Part shown: piece after piece, positions 39,511 to 51,675 of the stretch
Layout: each line of letters begins with the position of its first letter
Position numbering within the stretch: the stretch's first letter is position 1
Source: Lineus longissimus
Lineage: Eukaryota; Nemertea; Pilidiophora; Heteronemertea; Lineidae
DNA: 60,000 bases
Direction: 5' to 3'
Assembly (NCBI RefSeq): GCF_910592395.1
Contig: NC_088316.1
Coordinates: 16,370,001 to 16,430,000, forward strand
Program-made: the position numbers and the translations under genes
Notes under the pieces: model-generated
The model's database searches: none
The model's input: the letters and a program-made list of their open reading frames with translations, nothing else
Told to the model about the DNA's origin: nothing

Positions 39511-42500
39511 ACCATTATCATTCCCTCGAGTGCAGGAAATCTCAAAACAAACGTTTTAATTCTTCGGATCACGTAGCGACTTGAAAGCGCCTTGAGTGCA
39601 AAGACCATTGTCGATGGATCAACAATACGACTTAACTCTTGATGTTAATCCTGGAATGGGGTTCAAACGTTACATGAAAGATGTTAACATGCAACGTGTT
39701 AAGTGCAGTATACGTAGTTGATTTAGAACAATTTACAGCTCATCGCCCATGTTTGCAACTCTCACCATTTCTGGCTGTGATTTTGGTGTGATCGATGAAC
39801 GAGACTGAAGAAGAATATCGATCAGTACTAATTTTGAAGGCTGGAAATTCGGCAGTTGGTTTTCACCCTAAACAATGACACGAACAGAACCGATAGTATC
39901 GACGACCAGGGCATCTTTTGATTTGGTTATCAAGACGGTTCACAGGGACAGATCCGGATCAACGATACCATCCTTTTTTATTTTTGTGTCAAAGTTTCCT
40001 CCGCCTTGAAAGCAAGTCGAGATAACAGCAAGAGTAACAGTACCTGTGCCATAGACTCGTAATCGCATTAGTGACTTCAAACATTTGTTATCACGGATAT
40101 ATTCATTGACGTACATCCATAATCGTCTTACGAGTTGCTTTGAATGTGTCATAATTGCCAATAACATTAATACTATTACATGTATATATGTGTTTTACGA
40201 TAGGCCCTTCATGATGTCTTCAGGCAAAATGATATACCATGTCGCCCTTATGATAAATCATATTAAATACATCAAAATCTAACCACATGTACGTATGCTG
40301 TTAAGATGTTACTTTTGAGACATATACCGCATCTCAATTATATTAGACGTCGCATTTGTAACTGTCAATGTTGAAGAGTCATTGTGGAAAACTCATGTCG
40401 TTTCCTGTCAGAAATGCCTTCAATTTGCCATCAGGAACTAAAAGACGGATCATAATTTGAGGTAACTGAGGAAAAATACCTCCATGTTTAACATTTTCAG
40501 TTGCATAGAGGTTTGGCTCTATTGTAATGTACATGTACATCCTGTACATTGACAATATACTTTGGCAAGCTCGATTCCTTTTTCAAAGATAGTCACTAAA
40601 AATACGCCTCCCGTCCATTTTGAAATACACACGTATATAGTGCATGTGATAAAAAAGCTTTGTTCGGCAATTTGGCGTTGTACCATCAGCTTCGCGTCGC
40701 TTTCACCCAAACGAGATGGAGTGTTCAATACACATAACACTGGCTCCACTTACCGGTCAATACAAAGTGATTCTCTCCAATAATGTAAACATTATCCAAA
40801 TTGCTTCAGCTTATGGTTTGTAAAGATCAATTTGGTATCAATAGGTGCAATAGGATAGTTTGTAGGATTCTTTGTGCCTTTACAGGAAGATTTCGGATCG
40901 AATGTCAGTGCATGGTTTTCAACAAAACCAGTTCATGAAGGTGAATTGCGAGATTTTTTTTCGATCAACGAAACAACAATAAACATTGTCAGGCATGCAT
41001 TCATCTTCCAGTGCAACGGACGTCGTTCGGAGCAGACGGCTCGTAGAGACTGAGGCTTTAGTTGACATTTCATACTTTATCAGAAAGGTTTCCGTGCTTG
41101 CCACAAGTTATCAAAGTAGATAGCATGCGTTACAACTCCTAGTCATGCTTCTCTCCTATCGTATTTCCTTTTACATATGATAGTAACATGGAATCGGGCA
41201 GGCTATCACGATATTAACTAACGCTGGAGTAGGTATTATAAAGTTGCTTGTTCCCGCTTTACCTGCCAACCTATATGGACATTTTCCTCTTATTTGATTT
41301 GGAAATCGTTGTCTGATAACTTGTCAACCGTGAAAGCAAACATTTCCATGATGTTATTGTGTGACTGATGTAACGCGTGTCATCGTCCTCCATACTCAAG
41401 TGGTTCCCTGCAAGCGAGTGAATGGGCACATTTCCCCCGCATTTCTTTTTTTTACTTTCAACAGAGTACATGTACATGTGTATATAACAATTACAACAAT
41501 TGCCTACATGGTTTACAACAACCTCTCATCGAGACATGATATGAAACAATTGATAAATCTATGCATCTGGAAAAGACGATGGCCTTTTCTTGCCAGAACA
41601 TCGCTTCGATGTCGTCAAGGTTATAATCTATAGGACATCAGGGCGAGGTGCGCTAATACTACAAGGGCTAGAGACTCTCTATACCGAAAGCGAAGGAAGC
41701 GGCTTAGCGTGGCCGTATCTTATTGCAATCACCCGTAAAAACAATAAGATGTTTCGTAAAGCTGCTTTCGAATAGTGGAAACGTAATGTAATGGAAATGC
41801 AATTATAACTGCACGATATGCTGTTAACCTAACTCACTTTCACAATTTTGATAATAAGTCCTTCAGCAGTTTCATAATGATGAACAGTACTGCACTATCA
41901 TCAGAACAATATTTTTGGCAACGCAGTCAGTTAACGTTTGAAGGTTTTTCCATTTACGGCAGCATTGCACACAGGACCTGGGCCGGCGCGGGGTTCAGAG
42001 GTGATCAATGTTTGTTAGCTAGTGTCACGTGGGCAATATTGAAAGGTCGCGCGATGTCGTGAAGATAGAGCAACCATAAGCCTCTCTGTCCTTTGGAACT
42101 TCTACAACCACGTTTGAAGTCCTGGCACCCGATACGCTGGACAACAAATGAAGTGGATCATGCAATCTGCCACCAGTCACGGAAACTCATGGTATATCGA
42201 AATACTCGATATCGTGAGCTATACATGTATGATGTTCCATTCATTGACAGGATCAAGAAAGGACTACGGTTCAGGGATACCTTTAAAGTATAATCCCCAG
42301 TGTGACAACGTAGCCTATGGCGGAAGTCACACGTCACCAACACTGACATTGGCGACCGATTCTTGTCAAACGCCCTAATTAGCAAGATTTAATACCACAG
42401 GGTTATCCTCCACGTGTTAATTAGGGTCCCCTATATCAAGAACGCCGTGACGTCTTCTTGGAGATTTACGAGGTGGGTGTGGTAGCTGGTTCAACAAACG

Positions 42501-45500
42501 CAATAATGCATATAGGAGAATTGGCTTTAGTGGCTTTTACACTGTAAGAAATAACCCGGTTGTCAGGTTCAGGATGATATGCATTTAACTGATTTTCCTT
42601 TTGTTTCTATCATTTATAAATGTGATTAAGAAAAATTAGATAAAATGATTTTTCATAGCCCTCCGTCTGTTTTTCTACTTCAATTACACATGGAGACCTA
42701 GGAAAAGTCTATACCAGCTATACTATCCGCTAAGACGCAGTTTAATGGATAGCACCACGAGTGTGGAAAAAAGAACCTATTACAATATACTGTTGCCAAG
42801 AACATAGGGCCTATCGCCATGACTACGCTACTGACTATGACACAGGCAAATGTAGAATGTTAGTGGTTAGTGGTAAGCAGTTTTAAAAGAGAACGATGAA
42901 GTGCGAAAACAGGCTAATTTGTACACTAGGTGTAACAGGAAGGATTTTCTCAAATACTATCGTTTGCAAAAAAACCATATCCACTGGCGGACTCTAACAC
43001 GAAGAAGAAGAGTCGAGTCATGTTGCAAGATTATTATTGTGTACTCAATATGCAAATACAATAGATTTTAGTGTGTTTGACAAAGTTAGACCCGATCATG
43101 CATAATTACTGAGAAGCCATATACGATATCAGAGAAAATGCTTTTAGGCTCATCCCTGTCAGGTCGAATTTCAACTTGATCGAAAAGCTGGCTATTGTAG
43201 GGGGAACCTTAAATATGCATCCACAAAGTATCTCAATTCTTTAGGTATTCGCGTCATGCGCGCTTCGTTTGTACACGCGTGTCCCTGGATGCGATCATTT
43301 TTTTGTAAGCATTGGATCGATCTTTATATACGCATTGGATTTTCTGTTGAATTTTGCAATTGCTGCGCACTACACTGCCGAATTTCGGACCTCTTGGCCA
43401 TATCCTTCACTCAGTTGCAAAGTGTCACAGAGGTGACGACCAAATTAGATATTGCAAGTAAATTAAACGGTCATTTTAAGTAACAAATATATTGTTTTCT
43501 TAATTAAGGTGGTTCCGACGCCATATTTTTCATCAAAATAACCATCTATTTGATAACCGCATAATTCCATATACACGCAACACTCTTAGCGGCCATGTTG
43601 AATGTGCGGGGATGACAGGACGGCGCCTTGAGCAAGGAGCTCATCGCGGCAGAAGGATTTGACGTCAAATGGAAACGATTAGTGTCTCCGGGCAGAGGAT
43701 AGGGTTTTAGATCATTATCATCGCGGATGAACATAGGACCAGGCCTCGTCCCCAAGGCAAAATTACTTACGTTATTGTAGTGCTGTGGGCATACATGTAT
43801 ATCCTTGGGACAAGAATTACATCCTTCCATCATTCACCTGTACATTTCTGTTATCCGGCAACATGAAGTTAACAAACTTTTTAAAATCGATCGTGATGAA
43901 GACTCGGTAAGTGACTGGTAATGGTAGCAGAAGTGAACCTTGCCGTTAGCTATCCATCTCACTAAATCCTTTGTTTTTACTTACTACGCGAGGATCATTA
44001 CCATTTCTGTGACATATCAAAGCCATTGCTTGTTAGCAAGGGTATCTCTAGTAATCGTTCGTGTTTCAGAATATTGCCAAAGATGGTAATAAAGCACACC
44101 GAATTCAATTGCAGTGTAACATATGGAAGTAATCTATTTTGGAGATTCAAAAAACCCGATGTTTTTCGTCCACGAATTTAAAGTCTTAATCGCAATAAAT
44201 CGTTCATATTCGTGTTCGTATTCCATCTATGTTTACCATGATGGTGTACATGTAAGATTAAGAACTGGCATGAAACACCAATATGCCACCACTCTAACTA
44301 AATGTGTGAAACAAGAACGTGACCCTAGCAATAGATTACGCAATGTTTTGATTTTTCAAGAACTAATGATTTGGTTTTTCAAGAACAAAGTTTTTTGAGT
44401 TATTCACCTGACTCATTCATCAATCCGCAATATATCAAGCTATTAAAATATTTGACACTGTTGACCGTTAAAACGATTGAATAAGTCCAGCTGGGCATAT
44501 CGCGACAAGCCATCACAACACAAAACGCGTATTACATCTTTAACGCTAAAGCCAAAATGCCATTCGATCAATGCAATACTCAAATCCGTAGAACCATTTA
44601 CTCTTGAAATAAAATCTGCGAAACCAATCAAGCCTTGAGAGACCTCATGACCTTGGTGAGGTTAAACTGGGGGTCAATACACCGGTCGTCTTTATCGCAA
44701 CTTGACATGTACATTGTACCCCTTCAAAAGGAAACCTGAGCAATCTGTCATGAATTGAGACGGAAAGCGAAAACCAATAGAGATAAATGAGAGCTAGGTT
44801 CCAACAAGTCAAATGAACATGTGCAGGGGTCTGTTCGATTGTGAGGCATCATCTGGTTTCTAAAAGGTGGGCAGAAAATCACCTCCATTAGAGACGTATA
44901 GACTGTTTGAGTTGCACGCCAAGTACGACTCCCGACACTTTTTCGCATGAAGAACCTAAAGTTGCCTCGCTAACTATTGGACGACACCTTGAATAATTTT
45001 TAGAGACCAGCTCTCGTCCACCCGTCATATGATATCCATCAGTTGGTCTCAATACATGGGAAGCTTCGTTGTAGAAAAACAAAATCATTCGGAAACAATT
45101 GCATGCATGTCAAAATACGATGAAGACGACCACTTATGACCCCTTTATCTACCCAGAGCCACGAAACTTCTAAAGATTATATCCGTTTCAAGGAGTTCAT
45201 GTCAATGAGGTGGATTCGTGACTGCAGTGACCCAATGACATCAGGTTTTGCTTTGCTGACAAGTTGTTGTGCTGGCCGTTGCTTTGCGCTCGATATACAC
45301 TTAGTATAACAGCCTCACTGATATGTTCTTGTACAATCTCAAGAAAATAAAGACAGAATACAGAGCATCACATCGCCATTGCAGATGTGTACATGCTAGT
45401 GTCGTTTAGAAACTGATTTACTTGACATATCTTTATCTACGACTCAAGTGTTAGCACATCTGCTAGTTGTTTCGAACAATGTTTCTTATATAGCTTTTGG

Positions 45501-46462
45501 AACTTCAAACTTTGTTAACGTACACATGCACATGATGTACAGACAGTCGATGGTTATTTCTAGCAACTTTCAGTGAAACATTGATTGTAGCCTATATGGT
45601 TGAAACATTGGGTATGGCCTAAGAGCTACAATATCGGGTCAAATGGTGAATATCGCATATCGCTCTGCGCAGCCTTGCAGTTTGCCGTTAAGCGGCGTTT
45701 GGGGTGCTTGCGCCCCTCCCGTCCACAACCTTTATCTGAGCATATCGAACACCCTATCCATATCCAAACATTCATGAACACGATTTCGAATTGCAGAAGG
45801 GAAAATGTCAGCTCCAGAATAATACATACCTATCTCTAAAGCCACTTTATTAAATTTTAATACATCACGATCACTTGCTTTCGTCGACAAATGATTATTG
45901 GAAAAGCCATCTGGAGAATTCATATTGGATGTGACTTTGACTGTCAAGGGTGACGAAGGTCGTTGTATCAGGATGTTTATTTCCGATTTTCAATATTCGT
46001 GTCGCCATGTAGACATGTCCTCTTTTATGTGGAGTTTAATGTTTGGATCGGAGGGATTCTCCAAAAGCACATACAAACAGCATATATCCGCAAAATGATT
46101 CCTCGGCTATTAATACGGTTCAAAGACGTCTCCACATCTTTGTCACCAAATCTTGCTGTATTTATATTACCTGTATTATCAACCGTTGCTTGGCAATAGA
46201 GTAAATGACGAAACGTAACGAACAGATTCTTTCCTGTTGCAAAAAAACGATTAATACTTATTCCCACAAAGATGTGCGAAGATGCCACATGAAAATAAAC
46301 AACACGTTTGAATTGAATAATAATCCTATAGTCCGGAACAAAGCATACAGACACAGCGAAAGAATGGGTGAAATCGTATCTTGCTCTGCGCTGGACCAAC
46401 ATGCAGGTTGCAACCCGTACAAAGAGCTACGAACGACGAAGTACGAAGTACATGTTTGTAAA
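39511..46462. other. Intergenic, no gene recognised
   Basis: Holds several TACATGTA copies (near 40178, 40529, 41468, 42221, 43791, 44246) and an imperfect TGAAACATTG tandem near 45574-45620. An 86-codon open stretch on the - strand (45732-45989) and a 125-codon one (46025-46402) look faintly protein-like but have no family signature or joining splice sites. Confidence 0.5.
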
Positions 46463-47575
46463 GGTATTTTATCGACGATATTAAGAAGTGCCTTCGTGCA
46501 TCGTATGGACAACAATAACAACATTAACAACAACAACAACAACATTTAGGCAGGCAACAGGCATTTTATCGACGATATTAAGAAGTGCCTTCGTGCATCG
46601 TATGGACAACAATAAAAACAATAACAACAACAACAACAACATTTAGGCAGGCAACAGGCATTTTATCGACGATATTAAGAAGTGCCTTCGTGCATCGTAT
46701 GGACAACAATAACAACATTAACAACAACAACAACAACATTTAGGCAGGCAACAGGCATTTTATCGGCGATATTAAGAAGTGCCTTCGTGCATCGTATGGA
46801 CAACAATAACAACAACAACAACATTTAGGCAGGCAACAGGCATTTTATCGACGATATTAAGAAGTGCCTTCGTGCATCGTATGGACAACAATAACAACAA
46901 TAACAACAACGACAACATTTAGGCAGGCAACAGGCATTTTATCGACGATATTAAGAAGTGCCTTCGTGCATCGTATGGACAACAATAACAACAATAACAA
47001 CAACAACAACATTTAGGCAGGCAACAGGCATTTTATCGACGATATTAAGAAGTGCCTTCGTGCATCGTATGGACAACAATAACAACAATAACAACAACAA
47101 CAACATTTAGGCAGGCAACAGGCATTTTATCGACGATATTAAGAAGTGCCTTCATGCATCGTATGGACAACAATAACAACAATAACAGCAACAACAACAT
47201 TTAGGCAGGCAACAGGCATTTTATCGACGATATTAAGAAGTGCCTTCGTGCATCGTATGGACAACAATAACGACAATAACAACAATAACAACAACGACAA
47301 CATTTAGGCAGGCAACAGGCATTTTATCGACGATATTAAGAAGTGCCTTCGTGCATCGTATGGACAACAATAACAACAATAACAACAACAACAACATTTA
47401 GGCAGGCAACAGGCATTTTATCGACGATATTAAGAAGTGCCTTCGTGCATCGTATGGACAACAATAACAACAATAACAACAACAACAACAACATTTAGGC
47501 AGGCAACAGGCATTTTATCGACGATATTAAGAAGTGCCTTCATGCATCGTACGTTTACCTCGTCGTGATCGTATG
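46463..47575 (+). repeat. 12-copy minisatellite, about 94-bp unit, with embedded CAA/TAA microsatellite
   Basis: Each unit reads GGCATTTTATCGACGATATT, AAGAAGTGCCTTCGTGCATC, GTATGGACAACAATAACAA, a variable run of CAA/TAA triplets, then ATTTAGGCAGGCAACA. Units start at about 46463, 46560, 46657, 46754, 46839, 46933, 47027, 47121, 47215, 47318, 47412 and 47509. Lengths are 85, 94, 97 or 103 bp, differing in steps of three bases through the triplet run. The first unit has GGTATTTT and the last loses the triplet run. Units are otherwise almost identical, so the array is young or being homogenised. 94 is not a multiple of three, so it cannot encode a repeated peptide in one frame. Confidence 0.97.
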
Positions 47576-49003
47576 GACTGCAAAACTTGCAAAAAAAAAG
47601 CATTTCAACATCTGGCAATTTTCTACGCTAACAAATCATTCAAGTGAGGAAAGATAAAAAGGCAAAACATTGATTTCTAACAAACATTTGTTTTTGGGTA
47701 CAAAACAACAACAACAACAGCAACAAACAACAGCAATGTTGGTTTTGTAACTGAACTTACCAAAAAGTTATTACTGTCGTCCTCCAAAAAAAATAGATAA
47801 TTTCGAAAGTCTCAATGTCAAGAAATGATAACTGAGTGTGATCGAAATGGTTATGAAATTGCTAAATGTATGATTTTACTCTTCCTTGAAGAATAATGAA
47901 TTCAGAAGTCCGAGATAACATATCGAAACACGGCGTCCTGTTCTACATATTCTATGAGCCACATCAAATATTTTGTCACTCCTGGTCCAATAATTTTACA
48001 AGCATTGAAATCAACGTGACAAACAGCGTTATTCTAGTTCGATGACTTCATGGCGATAAATCACTCGAAGCACATGTTTAACACGAGGCGGTCTCTTACC
48101 TAATCAGCGGATGACGTCTCCTGGATACTTCAACACAGTCAAATCGACGACTTGTTGCCATGTGCCTGGCTCCTTGGATTCGTATCGGTGGTTCTGTTGT
48201 CAGGCACCCGGTTCTTGGCTTTCATAGCTACAGATGGATTAGACTAGTTCTCATGCTTGTGAGGGATGTATTTGGTTTCGTACACCTGCGGTCGTCCTTT
48301 CTGGCACTGAATATACACCTGATAATGATGTTACTAACCCTTCATCTTTAAGCAACATACATGTATTAGTCATGGCAATCAAACTCGCTATCCGATCATT
48401 TCTAAACATTTGCGCCAATTTCTGTTTAATGTTTAAGTTCTTAACTTTTCTATTTTCATGTTCTTCAATGGCATAGTGCGGAATTCCAAGCGTGACATTT
48501 TTGTTCATTCCTTTTCATGATGGCATTAGACCAACGAGTTTTGAGATTATACATGTTATGATTTTGGGTACGGTGAAGCAGGAAGTAGTGATGGCTTTCC
48601 TGAGGGATTAAGTGGACTTCGTGACCTGTTACTCTTTCTCCTACGCCTTAAAGAGTCAGTCGTGTTGTATCATCATAATGCCCCCGTGAGCAAAACATCA
48701 TCAACACGCCACATTAAACCATAAACAGAGCCCATCCCTCCTTTTATCTCCCGTAGAATGTTCAGCCACCGCACGGAGTGATTGATAGCAACTTCCCTGG
48801 AGCAATGCGTAATGACGTAAAGACAGGTTCGGCAGGGTGATGTTTAAGCGAAAAGAAGTCAACATGCTGGGTTTAAAGGCTGGTCTAACCTTCTTAAGGC
48901 GGGTTCGCTGGTGAAAGACACAAAGTATATACATGTTTCATGCCGTGTTAAACCGTGAAGCACTTTCAGCGGATTGAGCGCTTTATAGGTCTCATAATTA
49001 TAA
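47576..49003. other. Intergenic, nothing recognised apart from one microsatellite
   Basis: Lies between the minisatellite and copy A of the 1.1-kb repeat. Open frames up to 85 codons, no domain. Contains TACATGTA near 48357. Confidence 0.55.
47700..47735 (+). repeat. Separate CAA/CAG-type microsatellite
   Basis: ACAACAACAACAACAGCAACAAACAACAGCAA-type run about 125 bp past the end of the minisatellite and outside its unit. Confidence 0.7.
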
Positions 49004-50118
49004 ATGAAATGGCCAGGGCCATTGTGCTCACCTCATGTGGAGGAAAGATGGATAAAGAGCATGGTATTGTGTCATGTAGTGTTAGGTTTGATGTAGGTCC
49101 AACCAATTACAATTTCCCAAAAATGGCCAATTTACAGTACATTTGACCTCTGTGACCTTGAAAAGTAGGTCAAATCAAAAAAGACCCGGGTGACACATTG
49201 AATGGTTGTTAGAATTAGATGTACCTATGATATAAAATTGGTGCCATCGGGCAAGTAATTAAGGAATAATAGCATTTTGAAGAATTTTGGATTTGGCCCC
49301 CGCCAAACGGCCAATCAGATCGAACCAAACTTCAGTACCTGAGATCACCTGACCAATGGGTACATATGTACTTAATTTGTGACCAATAGTCATTGCGGTT
49401 AAGAAATGTGCCATAGTTACGGCCTGACGGCCAATTAACGCCATTTGACCTCTGTGACCTTGAAAAGTAGGTCAAATTAAAAACCTGTATGACATATACT
49501 GTATGGTGGTTAGATGTACCCATTATATCAAATTGGTGGCAATCGGGCAGGAAGTTAAGGAATAATCACATTTTTAAGGTTTTTGGATTTTGCCCCCCTG
49601 GTGGTCAAGTGGTGAATCATATTGGACCGAACTTCGGTCCCTGAGATCACCTGACTAAGGGGTACATGTGTACCAAATTTGGGATCAATAGTCATTGCAG
49701 TTTAGAAATGTGCCATAGTTACATCCCAAACGGCCAATTTACGCCATTTGACCTCCGTGACCTTGAAAAGTATGTCAAATCAAAAACCCGTATGATATGT
49801 GATGTATCCTCGCTAGGAGCACCTACCATAAAAGGTTTATTGAAAACGGATCATCAATAGGAGACATATCACACTTTTTATGTTTTCAGTTTTGGCCCCC
49901 TGGTGGCCAATTCATGAACCAGACCGGACCGAAATTCAGTGTCAGGGTACCTACCGCTGACCTAGGAGGTCATGTGTACAAAGTTTCAAGTTCATAGCAC
50001 AAGCGGTTAAGAAACGTGCCACACAGGATACGGACGACGACGGACGACGACGACGACGACGACGACGGACGACGACGGACACAGGGCTATCGTATAGACT
50101 CCCCTAACGGTGAGCCAA
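49004..50118 (+). mobile_element. 1.1-kb modular dispersed repeat, copy A (5' of the channel gene)
   Basis: It begins ATGAAATGGCCAGGGCC and ends CCCTAACGGTGAGCCAA. About 1115 bp, highly similar along its whole length to 52094-53195 in the same orientation. Inside are three tandem monomers of about 300 bp starting near 49141, 49443 and 49746, each opening with ATTTGACCT(C/T) and GTGACCTTGAAAAGTA. A GAC/GGAC microsatellite (about 50029-50090) precedes the 3' end. GCTCACC near the left end and GGTGAGC at the right end are inverted. No coding capacity is visible, so it is non-autonomous; I could not settle a target-site duplication or a class. Confidence 0.85.
49144..49474 (+). promoter_or_regulatory. 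Nuclear-receptor half-site clusters in copy A
   Basis: TGACCT-CTG-TGACCT at 49144-49158 and 49446-49460 is a DR3 arrangement (AGGTCA direct repeat, 3-nt spacer) read on the - strand. Each is followed after 8 nt by AGGTCA (49167-49172, 49469-49474), forming an everted repeat with 8-nt spacer. A third DR3 is at 49749-49763 with a degraded third half-site. This is motif identity only; binding is not shown. Confidence 0.5.
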
Positions 50119-51380
50119 TAAGTTATCCCCCTTCCACTATCCCAATGAGCATACATGTACGGACTGGTACGGACCGCAATTTGTGTTTCTCAAATGGAAA
50201 CAGCCAAAGGAAAGTGCTAATTACTTGCCCCGAAGCGTGTTCCATAGCGAACACGAATGATTGGCGAATTTAGCATTCGGCAACAGCTACACCAATTAGA
50301 AGAACAATCCGTGCGATTTGTTCCCTTACTACCCGGCGCTAATTGGAAATGAAGCTGACCTAAATATCAGAACGTGCTTTTGTCGGTGACTACCAGAATG
50401 CGCCTTGGCCTTGCATACTTGATTACAAATCGGCAGAGACAGCAGTATACCGCATTGTTCTACCAAGGTATGGAAATGGTACAGAAGATTTTCGAGCAAG
50501 ATATTCCGAACCGTATATATAGGGTGTCGGGTATGCTCATCTTTTCTCCTATACATGTACGGTGTAGTTAATTATAGATCTCCCTCATTTCGAGACACAT
50601 TTCTGCCTCAGATTTAATCGGCCAATGACTGATTTTTGGACAACCGGTAGAGACACACTTATGACTGAACTTGAGTCAGGTTTTTTGTGGGGCTCATCCT
50701 CATCCACATTATCTCTTTAGTTGGTCAAATGTGTCTTTGGCAACTTTCCTCTACCGACACACGTTGTAGAGAGCAGTTCATACCTAATGAATTTGTTATT
50801 TTATAATGATCCCAATCACTCCTAAACATTTGATTGCTATGTACAATATAGTAGGGAGGCCATATCTAAAGCTCATCCCGCTCTGCCAAAGATACCCAAC
50901 GGATCTCTCGTCAAGTCTCTTATGATCTGCGGCTTGCATCTGACACTGACAGCCAAATTAACCATGTCGATTCCCACAAAACCTCTTACCTCCACCCTGT
51001 GTTCACTTTTCTTTGATGTTCAGCCATAAATTTGTGAGGCAAACAGCCTGTGCAATACTATCGTATCTCGGGAAACTCATGTTACTAAGAAGGCAGACAT
51101 TTGACCCCTCCCGGTCCTGCACGGATACCTATAGTCCCCCTTTAAAGAGTTTACTATTCCTGCAAATTGGACTATTCTCGCGTAGCACATGTTCTTATAT
51201 ATCTAATTTAAAATTATCTACTTAACGCCTGGTTAGTGCGAATCGTTTTGAACAACCAGGCCTTCGTTTGTATAACAGTTGAATGCATCATAACAAGTCC
51301 ATGCGGGGAAAAAAATCGTCAGCAATCGGATATATCCCGTACCGACAATTTGATTGATCCTAATAGCGTTAACCAAGCGT
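50119..51380. other. Region upstream of the channel gene, nothing coding recognised
   Basis: Two TACATGTA copies near 50152 and 50550. No open frame continues into exon 1 and no further leader-like exon was seen. Any enhancer or 5' non-coding exon would lie here. Confidence 0.5.
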
Positions 51381-51411
51381 CAATGGACTTCCACCGTGGT
51401 CCCTATAAATA
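51381..51411 (+). promoter_or_regulatory. Possible core promoter (TATA-like) upstream of the channel gene
   Basis: CCCTATAAATAAG with TATAAATA at 51404-51411 lies about 220 nt before the start codon, with CAATGG about 23 nt further upstream. The spacing suits a TATA promoter with a roughly 190-nt leader. AT-rich DNA gives such matches by chance, and an upstream non-coding exon is equally possible. Confidence 0.22.
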
Positions 51412-51628
51412 AGTCCACCAAAAGGCAGTGTAAACATAGGGACTTTGGTAGATTAGAACACGAAGCCCTAATAGTTCCTCTCGACATACGTGCACATGTA
51501 CCTTATTTTCGGGCGAACATAAACGATTTACAAAGCCAAATGAAAACAAGATTTTCCACAAAAGGTCTTACTTAAACATTAATTTAATGGACTTCCAGAA
51601 TATACTGTAGATTTCGACATTCGAGGAA

Positions 51629-51675
51629 ATGTTGCTACTTAAAGGGATGCTTCTGGTTCTTCTGCTTCGGCCCAG
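51629..51675 (+). CDS. Channel gene coding exon 1: signal peptide
   Basis: This exon encodes residues 1-15 and two bases of codon 16. ATG at 51629 follows an in-frame TAG at 51608-51610 and has G at -3. It reads [15 protein letters not shown], a classic short positive-then-hydrophobic leader, and then the donor AG/GTAAAC. The two leftover bases (AG) join the single leading C of exon 2 to give serine, so leader and mature chain fuse in frame just before a likely LAA cleavage site. The exon is only 47 nt long and was found by looking for a leader with the right phase. Transcript evidence could still reveal another 5' exon. Confidence 0.8.

Noticed and set aside
45732-46402. Neighbouring - strand frames as exons of one gene
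   Set aside because: They are in different frames with no acceptable donor-acceptor pair, and no domain is recognised.
46205-46549. Open frame of 114 codons ending in an asparagine run as a poly-N protein
   Set aside because: The Asn run is the CAA/TAA microsatellite of the first minisatellite unit, and the next units shift frame because 94 and 97 are not multiples of three.
46463-47575. CRISPR-like array because of regular repeats
   Set aside because: The invariant part is about 60 bp and the variable part is only CAA/TAA triplets, not unique spacers. The setting is eukaryotic. It is a minisatellite.
50016-50273. Asp-rich open frame
   Set aside because: It is the GAC tail of repeat copy A read in frame; it has no independent support.
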